From NCBI GenBank assembly GCA_002825465.1, contig PJER01000039.1, positions 1 through 28,686 of the forward strand: a stretch of 28,686 bases of DNA, read 5' to 3'. This DNA comes from Candidatus Thorarchaeota archaeon MP8T_1. GTDB taxonomy: Archaea > Asgardarchaeota > Thorarchaeia > Thorarchaeales > Thorarchaeaceae. This document shows, one piece after another, positions 7,438 to 13,501 of this stretch (position 1 is the first letter of the stretch; the number at the start of each line of letters is the position of its first letter). Made by a program: the position numbers and the translations under genes. Under the pieces are notes generated by a model. The model was not told the DNA's origin. It saw nothing but the letters and a program-made list of their open reading frames with translations, and did not search any database.

Positions 7438-8693
7438 CCTGAAATCACCTCAATCGATGATACAAATCGAACCCAACGAGCTCCAGCAGAAATCACATTA
7501 TCTGATTCTGAAGTCTGGATTGCATCAATGTTGCTATATCCTCCATCGGAAGGTATCATTACAAGACGCATACCATCAGTCCAGTCAAGGACCATTGTGT
7601 CGTTGTAAGAATAAGCGAGTACCATTGGCCCTTGTAGCTCATTCCATGATGCGTTGGGGTAGACGTTTGAATATCCGAACTCCTGAACATATCCATCAAA
7701 AGACCTCACTATCAGTGTGTCATTGATGGCCATTTCTCCAATAAGTTCGATCAAATCCGAAATAGCCACCCCGGAATAGATACCTTGTCCTCCCCAGTTG
7801 TCATACTGGTTCTGAAATGACGAAAATCCAGTAACGGTTTCCATCTGAAGTAAATCCTCAAGGGAGAGTGTGACATCTTCGTTTAGACCTCTGATTACAA
7901 CTGAATCTCTTGGAAGTGAAGGAGCATCAAGAAGTACAGGCTCAATGGTGAGTATACCTTCGTTCAATGTGACATTCATGTAATGGTATATTCCACCGTT
8001 TTCTTCATCAGCATAAAGACTGGCTCCTGCGCCTCCAGTAATGATGTATCTTACCCCATTGATTATAGTTTCATTGTACAAATGGATATGTCCTGTGAAG
8101 ACTGCATCAACTTCATAGGTTTCAAAAAGAGTCATCAGTTGAGCACTGGTTGTTGAATTGAATAATGTATGACTTTCTTCTGTTCGAGGATCAAATGGAG
8201 GAATATGAGTGAAAACAAATCGAAAATCAGCTTCAGTCTTACCCAGATCCTGCTCAAGCCAGATGAATTCTTGTGGAGTGATATCACCTGATGACGTGTT
8301 GAAGACAGTGAAGTGAGCTGGACCAAGATCAAAAGAATATGTAGACTGTCCAAAGTACTCTTGATATAATTGACCGCCATCATTTTTGATGTCATGATTT
8401 CCTATTGTAGTATAGACTGGAACAATTGATTGAACCAAGACCGCGTCAATTGCTTGATACTGATTTTCTTGTCCAAAAGGAGTGAGGTCTCCACAATGGA
8501 AAATGAAATCAGGTCTATAGAGATTTGCCGATGCAACAACTTGTTCAACCCCACCTTGATATCCTTGGGAGTCACCGAATACATAGAAATTAATTGAATT
8601 GTCAGATGTCCCAAGAAATAAGACCACAGTTATAGAACTCACAACCAATATGACAGTGATAGATACTACCAATGCAAGTTGCTTTCGTTCCAT
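7434..8693 (-). CDS. Extracytoplasmic metallophosphoesterase with C-terminal sulfite-oxidase-like domain
   Basis: 419 residues. An N-terminal helix (about 7-29) anchors or exports the protein. Residues ~35-270 are a calcineurin-like phosphoesterase: GDSQ (usual D-x-H has Gln as the second residue), CGDLTPFG, GNHD, THIPPF and GHIHLY supply the two-metal site. Residues ~275-419 resemble the sulfite-oxidase/molybdopterin fold without the Mo cysteine: LSLEDLLQM, then YSGVAISDLIELIG, RSFDGYVQEF and MRLVMIP. The enzyme probably removes phosphate from an external ester. First gene of the ECF block, overlapping the S-component start. A GGAG at 8707-8710 is the only ribosome-binding candidate and lies inside a predicted stem. 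Confidence 0.8.
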   Translation of the reverse strand: MERKQLALVVSITVILVVSSITVVLFLGTSDNSINFYVFGDSQGYQGGVEQVVASANLYRPDFIFHCGDLTPFGQENQYQAIDAVLVQSIVPVYTTIGNHDIKNDGGQLYQEYFGQSTYSFDLGPAHFTVFNTSSGDITPQEFIWLEQDLGKTEADFRFVFTHIPPFDPRTEESHTLFNSTTSAQLMTLFETYEVDAVFTGHIHLYNETIINGVRYIITGGAGASLYADEENGGIYHYMNVTLNEGILTIEPVLLDAPSLPRDSVVIRGLNEDVTLSLEDLLQMETVTGFSSFQNQYDNWGGQGIYSGVAISDLIELIGEMAINDTLIVRSFDGYVQEFGYSNVYPNASWNELQGPMVLAYSYNDTMVLDWTDGMRLVMIPSDGGYSNIDAIQTSESDNVISAGARWVRFVSSIEVISG

Positions 8694-8702
8694 ATGATAT
8701 TG

Positions 8703-8784
8703 TACACTCCATCAAGTTAATCCGATATGCATGGTCATATACATCGATTTGAGATGAACCATGTTATGAACCTTAGGGAGTGTA
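8703..8784 (-). promoter_or_regulatory. Candidate structured leader (possible riboswitch) of the ECF operon
   Basis: In the 106-nt gap before the phosphoesterase gene, read as minus-strand RNA, TACACTCC (8784-8777) is perfectly complementary to GGAGTGTA (8710-8703). Nested inside, CATGGT-T-CAT pairs with ATG-ACCATG (about 8763-8754 with 8738-8730): nine pairs with one bulged T. The 3' strand of the outer stem holds GGAG, 13 nt before the ATG, so the fold would mask the only ribosome-binding candidate. No thiamine-riboswitch (TPP) core such as CTGAGA is visible. It could instead be an operator or a terminator of the upstream kinase transcript. Confidence 0.4.
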
Positions 8785-8799
8785 AATTCTCAAGAGAAA

Positions 8800-9603
8800 T
8801 TAGTCAGAAGGGAGTCCATCATTGCGAATTTTTTCTGAGAGTTCGAGAATTCTTTTATCATCTCGCCATTGAGATGTCTGTTTTAGAGTATCAGCAATAG
8901 TTGCTATAAAATCAGCATCAATGGTTTCATCTCGTGGGAGATTGATGAGGGCGAGATATTTTTCCAGAAATCGCCAAGAGAGTTTCTGTTTTCGTGAATC
9001 AAAGATGGGATTGGTATCTAATAGACTTGCACAGACACCTGCAATATCTACCATCCAGAAATCTTCATGAGATTCCTCAAAATCGACCCCAATAATCCGA
9101 TTTTCATTGATTATGAAATTCCGTAATCTGGGATCACCCTTGACTTGTCCATGAACTTTATGATAATTGTAATACCATTCTGCCAACTTGTCAATAAGAA
9201 GAGAATCAAAGGTATAGTTGATTCTATCAACAAATGGTTCTCCTGGAATGAACTCCATGAGAATAACACCATCACGCGCCTCAAATACCTGAGGAACAGC
9301 AAGACCATGTTCCCAGCTTGACTTCAGGATGCGTAGTTCATTTTTGAATTGACCTACAATGAACATCTTTGCGACAATTGTGTGTATTTTGATTCCTGTT
9401 GAGGAAATAGTCAAGGAGAGTACAGCATTCTTCTTACTCCTCAACCGAGAAACAGATGTAACCACAGTATCTCTACCGTATTTCTCATTCAGAATTTGCT
9501 CTAGGGTATCGATTCGATCCTTTGAGAGTGGTGTTCCATCAATCCCTGTTGGAATCTCTTTGAACCACGTACCGAGATCCATTGCAAATCTATTGGATAC
9601 CAT
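8800..9603 (-). CDS. Protein-kinase-fold phosphotransferase (APH/RIO-like)
   Basis: 267 residues with a kinase-like fold. Candidate residues: Lys79 in IVAKMF (ATP-binding lysine), Glu89 in FKNELRIL, hinge GVILMEFIPGEPF, catalytic loop KGDPRLRNFI (Asp157, Asn162; the usual His before Gly-Asp is Lys) and metal-binding Asp174 in GVDFEES. The family includes small-molecule kinases (aminoglycoside, choline, thiamine) and RIO/Bud32-type protein kinases; the GDPRLRNF form is one I associate with archaeal proteins of unassigned substrate. It lies 106 bp upstream of the phosphoesterase/ECF genes on the same strand, so a role in rephosphorylating the imported compound is possible but unproven. Confidence 0.7.
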   Translation of the reverse strand: MVSNRFAMDLGTWFKEIPTGIDGTPLSKDRIDTLEQILNEKYGRDTVVTSVSRLRSKKNAVLSLTISSTGIKIHTIVAKMFIVGQFKNELRILKSSWEHGLAVPQVFEARDGVILMEFIPGEPFVDRINYTFDSLLIDKLAEWYYNYHKVHGQVKGDPRLRNFIINENRIIGVDFEESHEDFWMVDIAGVCASLLDTNPIFDSRKQKLSWRFLEKYLALINLPRDETIDADFIATIADTLKQTSQWRDDKRILELSEKIRNDGLPSD

Positions 9604-9673
9604 GGTCTCTATTAGCCTACCGACAAGACCAAACAGGTTTTAACTTGTAGTGATAAGGTGGTAAGAAGGACAA

Positions 9674-9901
9674 GTGAATTCAATGACTGGCAGAATATGT
9701 AATGTCAATAAAAACAAGGAACGATGTACCTGTTCGTATCCAGGCTGTTCACGAAAAGGATACTGCTGTGATTGCATAGACTACCACTGGAAACATCGAG
9801 AACTGCCAGGGTGCCTCTTTCCTGAAGATGCTGAGAAGACATTTGATAGGTCTCTTGAAAACTTCATTGATGTCTGGAGTAAAATACTAGGTAAGAAGTA
9901 A
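9674..9901 (+). CDS. DUF6485 small cysteine-rich protein
   Basis: 75 residues with eight cysteines in the first 50: CNVNKNKERCTCSYPGC followed by RKGYCCDCIDYHWKH, ELPGCLFP, then a YDRS-like TFDRSLENF. This is the pattern of the uncharacterised DUF6485 family; the cysteines and His likely bind zinc. Role unknown. The GTG at 9674 has AAGGA close by; ATG 9683 is an alternative start three codons in. Monocistronic, just ahead of a tRNA-Arg. Confidence 0.8.
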   Translation: MNSMTGRICNVNKNKERCTCSYPGCSRKGYCCDCIDYHWKHRELPGCLFPEDAEKTFDRSLENFIDVWSKILGKK

Positions 9902-9923
9902 TTCCATTTGAACGAACAGAAGT

Positions 9924-9938
9924 CCTTAAGTGTTTAAC
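9924..9938 (+). promoter_or_regulatory. TATA-like region for tRNA-Arg(UCG)
   Basis: CCTTAAGTGTTTAAC ends 18 bases and begins 32 bases before the tRNA 5' end, where an archaeal TATA box would sit. Confidence 0.4.
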
Positions 9939-9955
9939 AACTAAGGCGAGATTAA

Positions 9956-10062
9956 GGGCGCGTAGTCTAGCCTGGGTGCACAAAAGGTATAATTTTGTGC
10001 AAGGTTAATAGGGCGCCAGCCTTCGAAGTTGGATGTCGCAGGTTCGAATCCTGCCGCGCCCG
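9956..10062 (+). tRNA. tRNA-Arg (UCG) with D-loop intron
   Basis: Acceptor GGGCGCG pairs with CGCGCCC, discriminator G, encoded CCA at 10063-10065. Anticodon stem CCAGC/GTTGG encloses CTTCGAA, so the anticodon is TCG. The D-loop is interrupted by a 32-nt intron at 9976-10007. A bulge-helix-bulge forms around it: GCCT pairs with AGGT, the bulges are GGG (9974-9976) and TAA (10006-10008), and an inner stem TGCACAAAA/TTTTGTGCA closes the intron. Cutting each bulge after its second base gives a 75-nt mature tRNA. This is not the usual 37/38 intron position. Confidence 0.9.
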
Positions 10063-10073
10063 CCACTCATTAC

Positions 10074-10307
10074 TCATTCTTCTGGTAACACAGATCCAAA
10101 GATAACAAGGAGTCCCACAAAGAACATAATTCCTGTTGGTATGGAAATCAAAAAGAAGCCAATAGGGTCGATGACCCATATAGGTTCTCCAAATGCCTGA
10201 TCAGGGTGCAGGACATTCACTATGTAATAAAATAGAAGATCAATAGCAATTAGCCAGATTAGAAAGCTACTGACCATTAGTATGAGCCCGATAACGGATT
10301 GCTTCAA
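10074..10307 (-). CDS. Small two-helix membrane protein, unknown function
   Basis: 77 residues with two hydrophobic segments (about 5-32 and 48-72) linked by a short loop containing DPIG. No family recognised. The TTG start is supported by a near-perfect GGAGGTTCTT (10320-10311) seven bases upstream. It is the last gene of the minus-strand group headed by the HycI-like protease; the 39-bp gap after the LRR gene suggests co-transcription. Its 3' end lies next to the opposite-strand tRNA-Arg. Confidence 0.65.
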   Translation of the reverse strand: MKQSVIGLILMVSSFLIWLIAIDLLFYYIVNVLHPDQAFGEPIWVIDPIGFFLISIPTGIMFFVGLLVIFGSVLPEE

Positions 10308-10346
10308 CCCAAGAACCTCCTAGCACCGTAATCAAGATAATATCCA

Positions 10347-11219
10347 TCATTTGTTATCTATATTTTCATGAACTAGATTATCTATCTCTTTGAATATCAC
10401 TTCTGATGCAGCATCCATCTTCAGGCCTGTACAACTAAAACTAGGAGAAACCACTACGGTTTCCAAGGGATTGCCCTCTAGATTTACCTCGTACATGTCA
10501 TCGCAATGGGTCAGAGGACGAAGGTCCACTCTCTTGAGCTGGTTTCCACTCAGATCCAGTCCATTGAGGTTCCTAAGATTCCTCAGGAACCCCAAATCAA
10601 TAGTTTCAAGGGGAGTCTTGTTGAGGACCAGAGAATACAGATTCTCACACTCAGTAAGAGGTGATAGATCCATGGTCTCAAAAGGATTATCTCCTATATT
10701 GAGGGTCTTGAGAGAAGAACATTCACTGAGAGGTTTCAAATCAATTTTCTTCAACCCATTTCTATTGAGAGAGAGAATCTCGAGATTAGGACAGAATGCT
10801 AGTGGTGAGAGATCCAACTCCTCGATATCATTGAATGCAATGGATAGTTGCTCCAGAGAACTCATCCCTCTCAATGGACCAAGATTAATCTCATCCAGTT
10901 CACATCCTGTCAGGCGTAGTGTCTTGAGCTCCTTCCAGTCTGTAAGAAGGCTCAGATCAATTCGTCTTAGAGGATTGTACGACAGTGATAGTCGTTCTAT
11001 ACCACATTTCATCCCAAGTTGGCTTAGATTGACCTCATTCAAGTGATTATGGGATAAGTCTAACCAGTTCAATCCAGAACATGAACGCAAGGGAATAAGG
11101 TCAATCTCTTTCAGATTGCTTCTTGTTAGTGATACTTTTGTTGGATTATCTCCAACTGATATCTGGGATGTAGTTCCATCTGTTAACAGGCAAGTGAGCT
11201 TGACATCGGTCAATGCCAT
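10347..11219 (-). CDS. Leucine-rich-repeat protein
   Basis: 290 residues, almost all of it about nine tandem repeats of roughly 23 residues with the form L-x-x-L-x-L-x-x-N-x-L-x-x-I-D-L-x-P-L-x-x-C. No signal peptide or membrane helix, so probably a cytoplasmic binding scaffold. The repeats are unusually regular, with a recurrent Asp-Leu 'IDLSPL' turn and a Cys near the end of many units. The start is preceded by GGAAAGGAAG and lies 13 bp after the MtnA stop, placing it in that operon. The partner is unknown. Confidence 0.82.
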   Translation of the reverse strand: MALTDVKLTCLLTDGTTSQISVGDNPTKVSLTRSNLKEIDLIPLRSCSGLNWLDLSHNHLNEVNLSQLGMKCGIERLSLSYNPLRRIDLSLLTDWKELKTLRLTGCELDEINLGPLRGMSSLEQLSIAFNDIEELDLSPLAFCPNLEILSLNRNGLKKIDLKPLSECSSLKTLNIGDNPFETMDLSPLTECENLYSLVLNKTPLETIDLGFLRNLRNLNGLDLSGNQLKRVDLRPLTHCDDMYEVNLEGNPLETVVVSPSFSCTGLKMDAASEVIFKEIDNLVHENIDNK

Positions 11220-11232
11220 AACTTCCTTTCCA

Positions 11233-12273
11233 TTATGCCTTTTCCATGAGTTTTCTCATCTTTTCCTCGGTTGGGTTCTTGACAACGCCAATATCAGTGA
11301 TGATGGCATCAATCAACTCTGGTGGTGTCATATCGAACGCAGGATTATACACTTTGGCATTAGGTACTGTGACTGCTTCACCATTGATGACACGAACCTC
11401 ATCTGGATCACGTTCCTCAATTACAACATCCTCAGGATTGGTCATCATATCGATTGTTGATACAGGTGCGACTGAATAGAATGGAATATTGTGATATTTT
11501 GCAGTGATTGCCATAGTGTATGTTCCAATCTTGTTGATGACATGTCCAGTCCGCAAAATTCTGTCTGCTCCAACAACACAACAGTCTACTCGACCCTCAC
11601 GGAAAACAGTACCAATCATCCCATCAGTGATGAGTGTTGTATCAATGTTGTCTTCCATGAACTCGTATAGTGTCAATCGAGCGCCTTGTTGACGCGGTCT
11701 AGTTTCTGCTGCATACACCTTGATATCACCATTGTATGCCTCATGAGCAACTCGGACAACTGCACCTACTGTGCCAAGATGAACAGTTGCAAGAGACCCT
11801 GCATTACAAATTGTTTGTATTGTATAACCAGGTTTGATGAGAGAGAGAGCTTGCTCACCCATAGCACGACTCATTCGAACATCTTCTTCAGCAATCTCTT
11901 TTCCTTCTTCAACTAGACGCTGGACTATCTCATCAGCCGTACCATCAGTGCTCTTTGCAACTTCTAGCATCCGTGCTGTAGCCCATGTCAGATTTACTGC
12001 AGTAGGTCGTGTATTGAGTGTTTCAGCAGCCTTTTCCAGAAAATCTATCAAATCACTCTTTGTCTTTGCTTTGCTTTCAAGCGCTGCAAGAGCCATTCCC
12101 ATCCCAGCAGCAGCTCCGATGGCAGGTGCACCACGAATCTCCATAATCTTGATAGATTTTGCAATCCGTTTGTGGCTATCTGTAACAATGTGGTCAACAA
12201 CCAAGGGAAGCTTGGTCTGGTCTACAAGTCGAACTTGATTAGTATCATCAAGCCATTCTATTGTACGGTACAT
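11233..12273 (-). CDS. mtnA: S-methyl-5-thioribose-1-phosphate isomerase (eIF2B-like family)
   Basis: About 346 residues. Converts methylthioribose-1-phosphate to the ribulose form in methionine salvage. Family motifs in order: RGAPAIGAAAGMGMA, NTRPTAVNL, the catalytic cysteine in CNAGSLAT (about 156), AETRPRQQGARLT, ITDGMIG, the catalytic aspartate in VVGADRI (about 237), NKIGTY and PFYSVAPVSTID. Ribose-1,5-bisphosphate isomerase is a related archaeal alternative, but the RGAPAIG and PRQQGARLT blocks favour MtnA. ATG 12273 is preferred over TTG 12282; the latter would overlap the upstream protease gene by four bases. Second gene of a four-gene minus-strand group. Confidence 0.87.
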   Translation of the reverse strand: MYRTIEWLDDTNQVRLVDQTKLPLVVDHIVTDSHKRIAKSIKIMEIRGAPAIGAAAGMGMALAALESKAKTKSDLIDFLEKAAETLNTRPTAVNLTWATARMLEVAKSTDGTADEIVQRLVEEGKEIAEEDVRMSRAMGEQALSLIKPGYTIQTICNAGSLATVHLGTVGAVVRVAHEAYNGDIKVYAAETRPRQQGARLTLYEFMEDNIDTTLITDGMIGTVFREGRVDCCVVGADRILRTGHVINKIGTYTMAITAKYHNIPFYSVAPVSTIDMMTNPEDVVIEERDPDEVRVINGEAVTVPNAKVYNPAFDMTPPELIDAIITDIGVVKNPTEEKMRKLMEKA

Positions 12274-12278
12274 CTCTC

Positions 12279-12776
12279 TCAATCCTTGTAATGTTCTTCC
12301 AACAGTCTTTCAATACTGCTAATTATATTATCCGAAACTTCTTGAATTTCTGGTGTAAGACCCTCTCCAAATTGTAGACTCTTTGGTTGAATGCCAACAA
12401 GTATACTCTCACCACCGGTTTCCTGTTCTAGATACATCATTAGAAAGGAAAGGGGCATGCTGTGTGTACTAATACTGATACCACCAATTCGTTTTTTTGT
12501 GACAAGTTCGACATGCCCAGGTGCTTTTCGCATATCAGCTGCATCAATCATGATAATTCGTTTGGCTCCAAACTCAGCCAAAGAACGGGCAAATCCTTCA
12601 GGTACTGAACCTACATTCTCAATCAAGACATTTGGATGGTCAAATTTGATTGTTTTCACAATATATAGTCCAAGCCCATCATCTGTACGCAAATCATTTC
12701 CTATACCGAGAATAGCAATTTTCTCAGCCTCTGCAATGAACTTCTTAAGTTCAGTTTCGAAACTCTGGTCAGACAC
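12279..12776 (-). CDS. Hydrogenase-maturation-type endopeptidase (HycI/HyaD family)
   Basis: 165 residues, the usual size. Signature GIGNDLRTDDGLG near residues 24-36 (nickel-sensing Asp region), a second metal Asp in MIDAADM and the His in STHSMPLSF match the family that trims the large subunit of NiFe hydrogenases after nickel insertion. GTG start. No hydrogenase subunit is in this window, so the target is elsewhere or the protein has another role. It heads the minus-strand group with mtnA directly downstream and is divergent from endA. Confidence 0.85.
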   Translation of the reverse strand: MSDQSFETELKKFIAEAEKIAILGIGNDLRTDDGLGLYIVKTIKFDHPNVLIENVGSVPEGFARSLAEFGAKRIIMIDAADMRKAPGHVELVTKKRIGGISISTHSMPLSFLMMYLEQETGGESILVGIQPKSLQFGEGLTPEIQEVSDNIISSIERLLEEHYKD

Positions 12777-12850
12777 AAGATTGCATCAGATTAAACTGGC
12801 TTTAGTTCTTGTGGCACGACGACAGGTTTTTCACAAAACTTTCTGGGCTA

Positions 12851-13501
12851 ATGATAGCAGGCGAGTACAAATTGTCAAAAGATGAAAGAGATTCACTTGA
12901 GCTAGAGGACTTCGAAGAAGGTCTTGAAGATGATATTGACGAAGAACCTGAAGAAGATCCTGCGCATATCATCTTTGAGAATGGAAAAGGTATTGTTGCT
13001 AGTGAGGACGCAGATCGATTATCACAGCAGGGTTTCTATGGTACTCGCATTGATAAAAATAAGTTAGAATTAGAACCAGTAGAACTTCTTCATCTGATAG
13101 AAAGGAAAAGAGCCATTGCAGCAACTCCCTCCGGAGAGATTGTGGGACCGGACTATATTGTGAACAGCTTATTAGATGATGATCCAGACCTCTGGATTCG
13201 TTATCTCGTATTTAGAGACCTTCGTAGTAGAGGATATGCTGTACGAAAAGGCTTTGGAAGCGGAATAGGATTCCGGGTTTATGCAAGAGGTGACAAACCT
13301 GGTGCAGCAAATGCAAAAGAATTAGTGTACGTATTGAAAGAGGATGTACCAATATCTCTAAGTGATTTGGATTTAGTTACTAAGACTGCTGCTGGCTCCA
13401 GAAAAGATCTAATTTTTGCGCTAGTAGATCAAAATGGAGAAGTGAATTTCTACAAGGTAGCACAATCAACTTTACGAGACCGTAGTGGTGATGGACAATG
13501 A
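12851..13501 (+). CDS. endA: tRNA-splicing endonuclease subunit, catalytic His replaced by Asn
   Basis: From ATG 12851 the product has 216 residues; a TTG at 12809 would add 14. It has an acidic N-terminal extension (about 30 residues), the EndA N-domain (GKGIVASEDADRLSQQGFYG; LLHLIERKRA) and the nuclease domain. YLVFRDLRSRGYAVRKGF and FRVYARG contain the catalytic Tyr, and SRKDLIFALVD the catalytic Lys. Where relatives have His in (D/E/P)HSxxLV, this protein reads AANAKELVYV, so Asn occupies that site. It may be the structural partner of a two-subunit enzyme or an altered catalyst. The 3' end overlaps the ATPase gene by four bases (ATGA). Confidence 0.85.
   Translation: MIAGEYKLSKDERDSLELEDFEEGLEDDIDEEPEEDPAHIIFENGKGIVASEDADRLSQQGFYGTRIDKNKLELEPVELLHLIERKRAIAATPSGEIVGPDYIVNSLLDDDPDLWIRYLVFRDLRSRGYAVRKGFGSGIGFRVYARGDKPGAANAKELVYVLKEDVPISLSDLDLVTKTAAGSRKDLIFALVDQNGEVNFYKVAQSTLRDRSGDGQ

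Noticed and set aside
7034..7726. Plus-strand open frames antisense to the S component and phosphoesterase (7034-7351 and 7361-7726)
   Set aside because: No motifs or ribosome-binding sites; the minus-strand genes are well supported by motifs and start/stop overlap.
8694..8799. TPP riboswitch upstream of the thiamine-like transporter
   Set aside because: The conserved TPP core (CTGAGA and its partner) is absent; the inverted repeats seen are reported instead as an unclassified leader.
9976..10007. Insertion in tRNA-Arg(UCG) as a sign of a pseudogene or a split tRNA
   Set aside because: Both halves are contiguous, all stems are intact and a full bulge-helix-bulge surrounds the insertion, so an intron is the better reading.
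10390..11046. 218-codon open frame on plus, antisense to the LRR gene
   Set aside because: It mirrors the regular repeats of the LRR gene; the product is Arg/Ser/Leu-rich with no domain, and the minus-strand frame has clear LRR structure.
11834..12885. Plus-strand open frames antisense to mtnA and the HycI-like gene (11834-12238 and 12391-12885)
   Set aside because: Both opposite-strand genes have strong family motifs; these frames have none and lack a ribosome-binding site.
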